This document shows positions 7,800-14,886 of a stretch of DNA of 18,679 nucleotides, piece by piece (the first letter of the stretch is position 1; every line of letters starts with the position of its first letter). The stretch comes from Muribaculum sp. (lineage in GTDB: Bacteria > Bacillota > Clostridia > Lachnospirales > Lachnospiraceae), in contig JAMPHH010000062.1 of assembly GCA_023663505.1 (NCBI GenBank), positions 1 through 18,679 of the forward strand, read 5' to 3'. The position numbers and the translations under genes are program-made. The notes beneath the pieces were generated by a model. The model had not been told where the DNA came from. It saw only the letters and a program-made list of their open reading frames with translations, and did not search any database.

Positions 7800-7927
7800 G
7801 GCCATTCGGCCGCTACCGACCATGAATAAGGACATTTTATCATGATTGCTTCACAATCATGATATTTATGGCCATTCGGCCGTTTCTTGCCCTGAATATG
7901 GTTATTTTATCATATTTCCACGGAAAT
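7800..7927. repeat. Two 70-bp-spaced copies of a structured repeat in the plsC/lipoprotein divergent spacer
   Basis: GGCCATTCGGCCG occurs at 7800-7812 and 7870-7882. ATTTTATCAT follows at the same offset (34 bases) in both copies, at 7834-7843 and 7904-7913, with a partly conserved TGAATA-GG block between. Each copy ends in a different hairpin: ATCATGATTG/CAATCATGAT (7839-7848, 7854-7863) in the first and ATTTCC/GGAAAT (7914-7919, 7922-7927) in the second. The GGCC core itself can pair CGGCC with GGCCG. On the minus strand both copies present ATGATAAAAT, resembling a -10 region directed towards plsC. Duplicated promoter/operator units or a dispersed palindromic repeat are both possible. Confidence 0.65.
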
Positions 7928-7965
7928 GTACATAGAATAGACCAAAACATCAGGCGGAATAAAGA

Positions 7966-8382
7966 ATGTCTGGAATCAGGAAAAGAATTGCCCTATTGTT
8001 GGCAGCAGTGTGTCTGCTCTCGCTTGCCGGCTGCTCCATATTGAGCGAGGAACGGGTGAAGCTGCAGGATCTGGGCTTCACCGTGGTGAGCGAGGAGAAG
8101 CTTCCGGGTGAGCTGAAAAGTATCATAGACGAGAAGAAGGCGAACCCCTTCAAGCTGACATACAGCGACGATGAATTTCTCTACATAGTGATAGGCTACG
8201 GGCAGCAGAAGGGCAGCGGTTACAGCATCGCTGTCAACGAGCTATATCTGACAGAGGACAGCATTTGTGTGAACACTACCCTGTTGGGACCGGACGGCGT
8301 AAGCAGCACGGATAAAGTGCCCTCCTGCCCGTATATCGTACTCAAGATGGATTACATGGAGAAACCGGTGATTTTTGAGTAG
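7966..8382 (+). CDS. Small PrcB-domain lipoprotein
   Basis: The 138-aa protein has a short basic N-terminus, a hydrophobic stretch and the lipobox LAGC with Cys23, predicting a lipid-anchored protein on the outer face of the membrane. Residues about 35-138 resemble the PrcB C-terminal domain: a GYSIAVNELYLTEDSICVNTTLLGP stretch, then CPYIVLKMDYMEKPVIFE at the very end. PrcB was named from a spirochaete protease complex. In Firmicutes such lipoproteins are mostly uncharacterised. The start is the ATG with GGCGGA upstream, a modest ribosome binding site. The gene appears monocistronic: a terminator-like hairpin lies about 75 bases past its stop and a promoter precedes the next gene. Confidence 0.7.
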   Translation: MSGIRKRIALLLAAVCLLSLAGCSILSEERVKLQDLGFTVVSEEKLPGELKSIIDEKKANPFKLTYSDDEFLYIVIGYGQQKGSGYSIAVNELYLTEDSICVNTTLLGPDGVSSTDKVPSCPYIVLKMDYMEKPVIFE

Positions 8383-8454
8383 GGCGGCAAAGGTATCGCC
8401 CCGATTGCCATGAAACAAAGATGCTTCCTTTTGGGTGGTCAGAGATAAAGCGAC

Positions 8455-8476
8455 TGCCCGCAGGGGGGGCATTTTT
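8455..8476 (+). terminator. Probable intrinsic terminator after the PrcB lipoprotein gene
   Basis: TGCCC (8455-8459) pairs with GGGCA (8467-8471) around a G-rich loop, and TTTTT (8472-8476) follows directly. The stem is short but the T-run and the position between two transcription units fit an intrinsic terminator. Confidence 0.55.
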
Positions 8477-8504
8477 GATATTTACAAATAATCCCAACGC
8501 AAGC

Positions 8505-8534
8505 TTGACCAATACCGGATAACTATGGTATCTT
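8505..8534 (+). promoter_or_regulatory. Putative sigma-A-type promoter upstream of the SCP2 gene
   Basis: TTGACC (8505-8510) and TATCTT (8529-8534) are 18 bases apart, and TGG precedes the -10, giving an extended -10 (TGnTATnnT). Transcription would begin about 40 bases before the SCP2 start. It lies downstream of the terminator-like hairpin, so it is a good candidate for driving the SCP2 to ligase gene block. Confidence 0.5.
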
Positions 8535-8584
8535 TATTAATGTAGAATAAATTATATAGGACAAAATTTTAAGGAGGGGTCATC

Positions 8585-8953
8585 ATGGCATTTGCGGATT
8601 ATTTTTACGAGTTCAAGAAGAAGTTCGACGGAACAGATGTAAGCGATATCAAGGAGCATCTGGCATATCAGTTTAATCTCGAGGGCGAGGAGACGGGCGG
8701 AAGCTTCTACGTCGAGGTCAAGGAAGGGGTGCTCCATATCGAGCCCTATGAGTATTATGACAGGGACGCGGCATTCACCTGCACGCCGGATATCTTGGAT
8801 CAGATCATCGCCGGCAAGCTCGACGCGGTAGATGCCTTCAGCGCGCAGCAGCTTAAGGTGGACGGCGATCTGGAAAAGGCGCTCCGCCTCAAGGAGCTGA
8901 TCGCCAAGAAAGCTGAGCAGGCGGCAAAGGGCGCCAAGAAAACCAAAAAATAA
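8585..8953 (+). CDS. SCP2 (sterol carrier protein 2)-like lipid-binding protein
   Basis: The 122-aa soluble protein has a single SCP2-type domain: an N-terminal helix (FADYFYEFKKKFDGTDVSDI), then AYQFNLEGEETGGSFYVEVKEGVLHIEPYEYYDRDAAFTC, typical of the domain's beta-sheet. A helix and the hallmark AFSAQQLKVDGDLEKALRLKELI follow. The C-terminus is a Lys/Ala tail. SCP2 domains bind acyl chains or acyl-CoA in a hydrophobic tunnel, and bacterial stand-alone copies are poorly understood. The ATG has an excellent AAGGAGGGG ribosome binding site. The alpha/beta hydrolase gene follows about 40 bases later and the ACP/ligase genes are farther on, so a lipid-carrier role for that pathway is a reasonable inference. 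Confidence 0.85.
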   Translation: MAFADYFYEFKKKFDGTDVSDIKEHLAYQFNLEGEETGGSFYVEVKEGVLHIEPYEYYDRDAAFTCTPDILDQIIAGKLDAVDAFSAQQLKVDGDLEKALRLKELIAKKAEQAAKGAKKTKK

Positions 8954-8992
8954 AAAGTCCCAAAAACCAAAATCAAAGAATTGGAGATGCAT

Positions 8993-9940
8993 ATGAAGGT
9001 TATCAAAAAACTTGCGGCAGCGGCAGGAATCGGTCTTGCGGCTGAGGGCGCGGTGATCGCATATTTTTACAATCGAACCATGAAGCGCAATCATGCAAAG
9101 ACAGAGCGTACCATGAAGATGTCGGGAACCGACTGGGCAAAATACATGCCGCTTATGAAGGAGCGGAAGGCTTTTATGATGGAATATCCGCACTCTAATG
9201 TGTCCATTACGTCATTTGACGGTCTGAAATTACAGGCTACTTATTTCCCTCCGGCGGACGGTGCGGACAAGAGGCTCGTCATTGGCTTTCATGGGTATAC
9301 CGGCGAAGGCGTTTCCAATTTTCAAGGTGTGGCACACTATTACCTGCAGCGAGGGTTTGGAATGCTGCTTCCTGACGCGAGGGCACATGGCGCCAGTGAA
9401 GGAGAATATGTGGGCTTCGGGTGTCTGGACAGAAGGGACGCCCTGAAATGGATTGAATGGGCGCTCGACAAGGCGGGAGAGGATACTCAGATATTGCTGC
9501 ACGGGATTTCCATGGGAGGAGCCACGGTGCTTATGACCAGCAGCATGGAGCTGCCGCCACAGGTAAAGGGGATTGTCTCGGACTGCGCCTTTACTTCCCC
9601 CAAGGAGGTGTTTACCCATGCGCTAAACAGCATGTATCATCTGCCTGCTTTCCCGATTATTCCGGCTTCGGATATCATCAATCGCAAATTGGCGGGCTAT
9701 GGCATGGACGAATGTAATTCCCGACGGGAGGTTACAAGGGCAAAGGTTCCGATCCTGTTTATCCATGGAAGCAATGATACGTTTGTCCCTTATGAGATGT
9801 GTGAGGAGCTGTACGAGAACTGTTCCAGTGAAAAGCGGAAGCTGATCGTGGAGGGCGCGTCTCACGCAGAGAGCTATTATAAAGATATGGAGACCTATGA
9901 GAACGCATTGACAGATTTTATCGATCTGGTGATGGAGTAG
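8993..9940 (+). CDS. Membrane-anchored alpha/beta hydrolase
   Basis: This 315-aa serine hydrolase has an N-terminal hydrophobic anchor (residues about 7-25) followed by Tyr-Asn-Arg, with no lipobox. FHGYTGEG is the oxyanion strand region. The nucleophile is S173 in HGISMGGATVLM. The likely acid is D262 in GSNDTFVPYEM and the base H291 in GASHAESY, which completes the triad. The family is the FrsA/COG1073-like group of esterases and acyl-peptidase-like hydrolases; the exact substrate cannot be told. The ATG at 8993 was chosen because GGAG (8983-8986) is six bases upstream; an ATG at 8987 is too close. It lies between SCP2 and the condensation-domain gene and could release or edit an acyl product at the membrane. 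Confidence 0.85.
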   Translation: MKVIKKLAAAAGIGLAAEGAVIAYFYNRTMKRNHAKTERTMKMSGTDWAKYMPLMKERKAFMMEYPHSNVSITSFDGLKLQATYFPPADGADKRLVIGFHGYTGEGVSNFQGVAHYYLQRGFGMLLPDARAHGASEGEYVGFGCLDRRDALKWIEWALDKAGEDTQILLHGISMGGATVLMTSSMELPPQVKGIVSDCAFTSPKEVFTHALNSMYHLPAFPIIPASDIINRKLAGYGMDECNSRREVTRAKVPILFIHGSNDTFVPYEMCEELYENCSSEKRKLIVEGASHAESYYKDMETYENALTDFIDLVME

Positions 9941-10009
9941 AGCTGTAATGTCGAAGGCCAAGGCAAAGTGGCTGACGGCACAATTATAGAAAAGAAAGGG
10001 TCAAAATGT

Positions 10010-11413
10010 ATGAAAACAAGAAAAGGTTATCCCGTCTATCCGCTTGCCGTAGCGCAGAAATTCCACTTTTATTACGCTGACAGATGTCCCAAGAAGGAAA
10101 TATTAAATATTGGGACGAGCCTGACGATCGAGGTGGATCTGGACGTAGAGGAGCTGAGAAAGGCGATCTACAAGGCATATGAGAGATGTGAATCCGCGAG
10201 GGTTCGCTTTGCCTATGACAAGAAGGAGGAGCAGTGGTATCAATACGTGGTTGACAAGGAGGAGCGCGAGATAGAGTACGTGGACTTCACCGGCAAGACC
10301 ATGGAGGAAGCGGAGGCGACCATGACGGCGTGGACGAGGGTTCCTTTTCCCAGTGAGGATTCCCCGATGAACCGCATCGTCATCATCAAGCTGCCGGACG
10401 GATATCAGGGAGTGTTCTTTATGGGGGATCACCGTCTGGTGGACGCACAGTCCCTGATTGCTTTCCTGAAGGATATCATTGAGATATACTGTAATGCCAA
10501 GTATGAAGGAGTGCCCTACCCGTCGGATTTAAGCTCCTATATAGAGCAGTTGAAAAAGGATTTGGAGTACGAGGCGGGCAGCAAGGCGCAGCAGAGAGAC
10601 AGGGAATATTTCTATAAGCTGATAGAGGAGTCCGAGCCGATCTACAATGGAATCGACGGACCGGGCAGCCTTAAGGAGACGAGAAAGCTGCAAAAGAACC
10701 CCAACCTTCGGGCAGTGCGCACCTCGTCGCCACAATTGGAATCTGCGATCGACGTCTTCCATTTGGAGGAGGAGCCTACCAAGAGACTTATGACATTTTG
10801 CGAGGAGCAGCATGTATCCCTGCAATGTCTGTTGATCATGGGAATGCGCACATATCTGCAGAAGATGAACGGAAATGATGATGTGTCCATGAACGTGGCA
10901 TATGCAAGGAGGGCTACGCTGTCCGAGAAGAAATGCGGCGGCACGAGAATCCACTCTTTCCCCTTCCGCACAATCATAGGACGCGATAAGACCTTCTTGG
11001 AGGGCATCATGATCATCAGGAACGCACAGAATGAGACCTTCCGGCATGTGAACTTTAATCCTGTGGAGTATATGGCGCATAGAAGTAAAACCTATCCCAA
11101 CGAGCCCGGCTACACCTATGAGTCAATCGCGCTGACCTATCAGCCGGCGTCCCTGCGGGACAAAGGCTTGACATTGCTGGGAGATATCAAATACAAAACA
11201 AAATGGTATTGCAACGGGGTATGTACCCATGCGGCATACCTCACCGTAATGCACAGACCCGATGACAATGGGTTGGATTTCAGCTTTGAGCATCAGCTTG
11301 CCGCCTTTTCCAGAAAGGAATTGGAATTTTTCTATTACTATATGTGCAAGATTTTGTTCAAGGGCATAGAGAATCCGAACCTGAGTATCGACGAGATCAT
11401 CAAGCTGGTATAG
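10010..11413 (+). CDS. Stand-alone NRPS-type condensation-domain protein
   Basis: This is a 467-aa single-domain protein of condensation-domain length. N-terminal YPLAVAQKFHFYY and LTIEVDLDVEELRKAIYKAYERCESARVRF match the first half of the fold. The core HHxxxDG motif reads DHRLVDA: the second, catalytic His is kept (H141) and the Asp too (D145), while the first His is Asp and the Gly is Ala. The C-terminal half has LQCLLIMGMRTYLQKMNGNDDVSMN and RIHSFPFRTIIGRDKTFLEGI, as in condensation and related acyltransferase domains. The ATG at 10010 has AAAGAAAGGG nine bases upstream; a GTG at 9968 extends the frame without a good site. These enzymes transfer a carrier-bound acyl group to an amine, alcohol or second carrier. 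The ACP and acyl ligase follow at once. Confidence 0.85.
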   Translation: MKTRKGYPVYPLAVAQKFHFYYADRCPKKEILNIGTSLTIEVDLDVEELRKAIYKAYERCESARVRFAYDKKEEQWYQYVVDKEEREIEYVDFTGKTMEEAEATMTAWTRVPFPSEDSPMNRIVIIKLPDGYQGVFFMGDHRLVDAQSLIAFLKDIIEIYCNAKYEGVPYPSDLSSYIEQLKKDLEYEAGSKAQQRDREYFYKLIEESEPIYNGIDGPGSLKETRKLQKNPNLRAVRTSSPQLESAIDVFHLEEEPTKRLMTFCEEQHVSLQCLLIMGMRTYLQKMNGNDDVSMNVAYARRATLSEKKCGGTRIHSFPFRTIIGRDKTFLEGIMIIRNAQNETFRHVNFNPVEYMAHRSKTYPNEPGYTYESIALTYQPASLRDKGLTLLGDIKYKTKWYCNGVCTHAAYLTVMHRPDDNGLDFSFEHQLAAFSRKELEFFYYYMCKILFKGIENPNLSIDEIIKLV

Positions 11414-11439
11414 GCTGTGAACAGTTATTAAAATTTATG

Positions 11440-11498
11440 GTAACTATTCAGAACCAACCTCGTAAATACTGCGTATTTGACTGGTTCTGAACAGTTAC
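11440..11498. repeat. Long imperfect palindrome between the condensation-domain and ACP genes
   Basis: GTAACTATTCAGAACCA (11440-11456) and TGGTTCTGAACAGTTAC (11482-11498) are a 17-bp inverted repeat with one mismatch. An inner AAATAC-TGC-GTATTT (11464-11478) lets the whole 59 bases fold as one stem. A further GTGAACAGTTATTA lies just upstream at 11417-11430. No T-run follows on the plus strand, so it is not a simple terminator. It could modulate expression between two genes of one operon, or be a small mobile repeat. Confidence 0.7.
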
Positions 11499-11528
11499 AA
11501 ATCATAGAGGAAAGAGAGGATTATAGTT

Positions 11529-11753
11529 ATGTATGAGAAGCTGGTGGATATCATTGTAAATTATGTGGAGGTTCCCAAGGAGGATATCAAGCCGGAGTCA
11601 AGGTTTATGGAGGATCTGTGTTTTACCTCCTTTGATTTCATGAGTATGCTGGGCGAGGTGGAGGATCAGTTTGATGTCGAGGTGGAGCAGGAGGAGGCCG
11701 CCAACATTCGCACGGTACAGGAAGCTGTTGACTATATCGCTAAGATTTCATAA
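11529..11753 (+). CDS. Stand-alone acyl carrier protein (phosphopantetheine carrier)
   Basis: The 74-aa acidic helical protein has the carrier-protein pattern: MYEKLVDIIVNYVEVPKEDIKPESRFMEDLCFTSFDFMSML, then an EDQFDVEVEQEEAANIRTVQEAVDYI tail. The attachment serine is S34 in FTSFDF, replacing the usual DSL: Thr-Ser-Phe is unusual and argues for a dedicated carrier distinct from the FASII AcpP. It must be modified by a phosphopantetheinyl transferase not present in this window. The ATG has AGAGAGGA at good spacing. It sits between the condensation enzyme and the acyl ligase, the two natural partners. Confidence 0.92.
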   Translation: MYEKLVDIIVNYVEVPKEDIKPESRFMEDLCFTSFDFMSMLGEVEDQFDVEVEQEEAANIRTVQEAVDYIAKIS

Positions 11754-11782
11754 GCGACACATTATACAGAATGGAGGTAATG

Positions 11783-13363
11783 ATGCAGGCTAAGAGTAGT
11801 ACGATACGGGAGCTGCTGGTTCAGGCGGAAAAGGCCTTTTCATCACAAGATGCGTTTCGTTATAAGGTAAAGGCGGAAAAATCTAACGGCAAAAAGGAAA
11901 CCGTGGTGGAGGCAAAGACCTACGCGCAATTTAAACAGGACACGGAATGCTTCTCGGCGGCTTTGGAGGCGTTGGGAGAGCGGGGGAAGCACATTGCGAT
12001 CATTGGCGCCTCCTCCTATTCGTGGGTGGTAACTTATTTTGGCACGGTAAACAGCGGAAGCGTCGCCGTGCCGTTGGATGCGCTTCTCACCACGGAGGAG
12101 CTGTGTGAGCTGCTCAATCGCGCGGACGTCACTACTCTTGTGTACGATAAGGCAAAGGAGGACGTGGCTAGAGCAGCGCTTGGCGCATGTCCCGATTTGA
12201 AGCATATCGTCGGAATGCAGGAAGCGCTCGCCGAATCCGAGACAGGAGCGGGGAACGCCGAGGGGCAGAGCGGTATAGCGCGGCACTCTCTATGGGAGTT
12301 GATTGGCGCGCAGAAGCCGGGCTTTGCCTATGAGCCGCAGCCGGAGCAGCTTGCGACGATCATGTTTACCTCCGGAACCACCGGCAAGAGTAAGGGCGTT
12401 ATGCTGACTCACAGGAATCTTGCGGAAAACGCGACATGTCTTGATATGCAGATCGAGTCCGGCACGGTGATTCTTTCGGTGCTTCCGATTCATCACGCGT
12501 ATTGTCTTTCCATGGATATACTTAAGGGTATCTCCCTTGGCGTCGTGATCTGTATCAACGATTCTCTTCTTCGGGTGGCAAAAAACATCACCCTGTTTGA
12601 GCCGAACATGATCCTGATGGTGCCGTTGATGATTGAGACCTTTGCCAAGAAGCTGGAGGAGACCTCATGGATTCCCACGCCGCTTGTCAGGGCGAAGGTG
12701 TTTGGAAAGCAGTTTCACACGGTCTGCAGCGGCGGAGCGTACTTAAACCCTGCTTATCTGGATTTCTTTAAGAAATACGGCATCACGATCCTGCAGGGCT
12801 ATGGAATGACGGAGTGTGCGCCGGTGATCAGCACGAATCTGAGCTGGGAGAGCAAGGTCGGCTCAGTGGGCAAGCTGATGCCCAACTGTGAGGCAAAGAC
12901 CGTGGACGGGGAGCTCTGGGTAAAGGGCTCAAGCGTGATGCAGGGCTATTACAAGATGCCTGAGGAGACGGCGGAGACCTTGGAGGACGGGTGGCTGAAA
13001 ACAGGAGATTTGGGCTATGTGGACGAGGATAATTTCGTGTTCCTCACGGGCAGAAAGAAGAACCTGATCATCACCAAGAACGGAGAAAATGTCTCTCCCG
13101 AGGAGATTGAGAACGAGCTGGGCAAGAACCGTATTGTTCAGGAGGTGCTCGTGCGTGACAGGGAAGGCGTGATCGAGGCGGAGATCTTCCCTGACTACGA
13201 GTACGCTGCCAAGAAGAAGGTGAAGGATATGCAGGCTACATTGCAGGAGATCATTGACGCCTACAATAAGGACGCGGCTCCGTACAAGAGGGTTTATAAA
13301 TTGGTAGTCCGCGAGACGGAGTTTGAGAAGAACACCACCAAGAAGATCAAGCGGAACCAGTGA
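11783..13363 (+). CDS. AMP-forming acyl-CoA/acyl-ACP synthetase (FadD-like ligase)
   Basis: This 526-aa ANL-superfamily enzyme activates a carboxylic acid as acyl-AMP and passes it to a thiol. The ATP-binding FTSGTTGKSKGVMLTH includes T196-G205. GYGMTECAP starts at G339, GWLKTGDLGYVDED and LTGRKKNLIITKNGENVSPEEIE are the A7/A8-type motifs, and the end KNTTKKIKRNQ carries candidate catalytic lysines (K520/K521). The sequence looks more like long-chain fatty acyl ligases than amino-acid adenylation domains, so a fatty acid substrate is inferred. The ATG at 11783 was chosen because GGAGG (11773-11777) is five bases upstream; ATGs at 11771 and 11780 are too close to it or overlap it. The gene is 29 bases after the ACP gene and probably loads that carrier. 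Confidence 0.88.
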   Translation: MQAKSSTIRELLVQAEKAFSSQDAFRYKVKAEKSNGKKETVVEAKTYAQFKQDTECFSAALEALGERGKHIAIIGASSYSWVVTYFGTVNSGSVAVPLDALLTTEELCELLNRADVTTLVYDKAKEDVARAALGACPDLKHIVGMQEALAESETGAGNAEGQSGIARHSLWELIGAQKPGFAYEPQPEQLATIMFTSGTTGKSKGVMLTHRNLAENATCLDMQIESGTVILSVLPIHHAYCLSMDILKGISLGVVICINDSLLRVAKNITLFEPNMILMVPLMIETFAKKLEETSWIPTPLVRAKVFGKQFHTVCSGGAYLNPAYLDFFKKYGITILQGYGMTECAPVISTNLSWESKVGSVGKLMPNCEAKTVDGELWVKGSSVMQGYYKMPEETAETLEDGWLKTGDLGYVDEDNFVFLTGRKKNLIITKNGENVSPEEIENELGKNRIVQEVLVRDREGVIEAEIFPDYEYAAKKKVKDMQATLQEIIDAYNKDAAPYKRVYKLVVRETEFEKNTTKKIKRNQ

Positions 13364-13366
13364 TAC

Positions 13367-13432
13367 CAAGAAAGTGCACCAGATAAAAAGGTGCATTTCA
13401 AGAAAGTGCACCAGATAAAAATGGTGCATTTT
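13367..13432 (+). terminator. Duplicated hairpin/T-run element after the acyl ligase gene
   Basis: A 32-base unit starting CAAGAAAGTGCACCAGATAA is repeated head-to-tail (13367-13398 and 13399-13432). Each copy forms TGCACC/GGTGCA (13375-13380 with 13390-13395, and 13407-13412 with 13423-13428) around an A-rich loop, followed by TTT and TTTT respectively. The tandem layout and position after the last gene of the block fit a doubled intrinsic terminator. The stem is only 6 bp, so strength is uncertain. Confidence 0.55.
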
Positions 13433-13444
13433 CGCATATATGCG
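13433..13444. other. Perfect 12-bp palindrome upstream of pyrC
   Basis: CGCATATATGCG is fully self-complementary and abuts the duplicated hairpin element. It is 43 bases before the pyrC start. It could be a protein-binding site in the pyrC leader, but no promoter hexamers with proper spacing are clear here. Confidence 0.35.
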
Positions 13445-13487
13445 CAGGGGTGAGTAATGGATATTACTGCAAAGGGAGGAAGCGTTT

Positions 13488-14765
13488 ATGCTGCTGATAC
13501 AAAATGGCTATCTAATCGACCCGAAGTCAGGCAGGGAGGGTAATTATGACCTGTTGGCGGACAAGGGTAAAATCATACAGATTGGCAGGCTTGGCGAGGA
13601 TATGACGAAGCCCGCCCGCTGCAGGGTCATCAATGCGGAAGGCTTGGTGGTGGCTCCCGGGCTTGTGGACGTGCATGTGCATTTTAGAGAGCCGGGCTTT
13701 ACCCACAAGGAGGATATCTCCACCGGAGCGAGGGCGGCGGCAAAGGGCGGCTATACCACGGTGGTGATGATGGCAAATACCAAGCCCCCCATAGATAATG
13801 AGGAGACCTTGGCTTATGTATTGGCAAAGGGAGAAGAAACTGACATAAATGTCATGAGCTGTGCCAACGTGACTATGGGAATGCAGGGCAAGAAGCTCAC
13901 GAATATGGAGGTCTTGGCAGAGAAGGGCGCGGTGGGCTTCACGGACGACGGGATTCCCCTCTTGGACGAGCAGGTGGTGCGGGAAGCGATGGAGCGGGCG
14001 GTCAATCTTGACATGCCTGTCAGTTTTCATGAGGAGAACCCGAAGCTGATCGCCCAGAACGGCATTCATCGGGGCAGGGCAAGTGAGCATTTCGGCATAG
14101 AGGGATCTCCGAGAGAGGCGGAGATCACCCTGATTGACAGAGATTTGAAGCTTGCGTTGGAGACGGGGGCTTGCATTGATATTCAACACATCAGCACGGC
14201 GGAGGGCGTGGAGCTGGTGCGAAGGGCGAAGAAGCTTGGGCGCAATATCCATGCGGAGGCGACGCCCCATCATTTTACCTTGACGGAGGAGGCGGCTATC
14301 CGGTATGGAGCTCTTGCCAAGATGAACCCGCCCCTGCGCACGGAGGAGGACAGACAGGCAATCATTCGAGGACTGGCGGACGGAACGATCGATATCATTG
14401 CCACTGATCATGCGCCCCACAGCGAGGAGGAGAAGGCAAAGCCCTTGACAGAGGCGCCGAGCGGTATTATCGGCTTGGAGACCGCGCTTTCTCTGGGGAT
14501 TACAGAGCTTGTCCAAAAGGGGTATCTCACCATGAGACAGTTCCTTGCAGCCATGAGCGCGAACCCCGCCGCCATGTACCATTTGGACGCAGGGTATCTT
14601 GCGGAGGGCGGACCCGCGGACGTGGTGTTGATCGATACCGCCGCCGTGATCACGGCAGGAGACTATGTTTCCAAGGCGTCTAACAGCCCGTTTACAGGCT
14701 GGGAGCTCACGGGCAGGGTGAAGTATACGATCTGCGGCGGTAAGGTGGTGTATGAGGCGAGGTAG
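13488..14765 (+). CDS. pyrC: Dihydroorotase (class I)
   Basis: This 425-aa enzyme catalyses the reversible cyclisation of carbamoyl-aspartate to dihydroorotate in pyrimidine synthesis. DVHVHFREPG supplies metal ligands H63 and H65, with the Arg and Glu typical of dihydroorotase. MMANTKPP, FTDDGIPLLD, HISTAEGVELVRRAKK and the catalytic D307 in TDHAPHSEEEKAK complete the class I signature. The C-terminus (PADVVLID, SPFTGWELTGRVKYTICGGKVVYE) closes the beta-sandwich. The ATG has GGGAGGAAG upstream. No other pyr genes are present, so it is a stand-alone pyrC between a secondary-metabolism-like block and an accessory region. I saw no PyrR-type attenuator in the 124-base leader. Confidence 0.95.
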   Translation: MLLIQNGYLIDPKSGREGNYDLLADKGKIIQIGRLGEDMTKPARCRVINAEGLVVAPGLVDVHVHFREPGFTHKEDISTGARAAAKGGYTTVVMMANTKPPIDNEETLAYVLAKGEETDINVMSCANVTMGMQGKKLTNMEVLAEKGAVGFTDDGIPLLDEQVVREAMERAVNLDMPVSFHEENPKLIAQNGIHRGRASEHFGIEGSPREAEITLIDRDLKLALETGACIDIQHISTAEGVELVRRAKKLGRNIHAEATPHHFTLTEEAAIRYGALAKMNPPLRTEEDRQAIIRGLADGTIDIIATDHAPHSEEEKAKPLTEAPSGIIGLETALSLGITELVQKGYLTMRQFLAAMSANPAAMYHLDAGYLAEGGPADVVLIDTAAVITAGDYVSKASNSPFTGWELTGRVKYTICGGKVVYEAR

Positions 14766-14775
14766 GGTGGCGTGG

Positions 14776-14826
14776 TTGAAAAGTCAAAGATTTTTCAATC
14801 TATAATTTGAGCTAGGGTCTCAAATT
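14776..14826. repeat. Two AT-rich inverted repeats downstream of pyrC
   Basis: TTGAAAA (14776-14782) pairs with TTTTCAA (14792-14798), and AATTTGAG (14804-14811) with CTCAAATT (14819-14826). They lie just after the pyrC stop and could reduce read-through, but neither has a clean trailing T-run. A TTGACT at 14830-14835 may be a -35 element for the next gene, without a convincing -10. Confidence 0.4.
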
Positions 14827-14886
14827 GTCTTGACTGCAGATGAGAGAATCACAGTGCTGTAAACGGCTCTGATATGGAGGATTAAA

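Noticed and set aside
7758..7835. N-terminal extension of PlsC (MSLFMVGSGRMAGL...)
   Set aside because: Those codons fall in the GGCCATTCGGCCG repeat element, and a ribosome binding site precedes the ATG at 7757.
8552..9193. Minus-strand open frame spanning SCP2 and the hydrolase start
   Set aside because: Shadow of two well-supported plus-strand genes, with Leu/Arg-rich translation and no domain.
11529..11753. Housekeeping FASII acyl carrier protein
   Set aside because: The usual DSL carrier motif is replaced and no fab genes are nearby; the neighbours are a condensation enzyme and a ligase.
13367..13432. CRISPR-like repeats
   Set aside because: Only two directly abutting copies without spacers and no cas genes.
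13364..13487. PyrR-type attenuator or riboswitch in the pyrC leader
   Set aside because: The leader is short and dominated by the doubled hairpin unit; no conserved PyrR-binding loop or known aptamer pattern was seen.
13527..14582. Long minus-strand open frame opposite pyrC
   Set aside because: Antisense shadow of a clear dihydroorotase; its translation has no recognisable motif.
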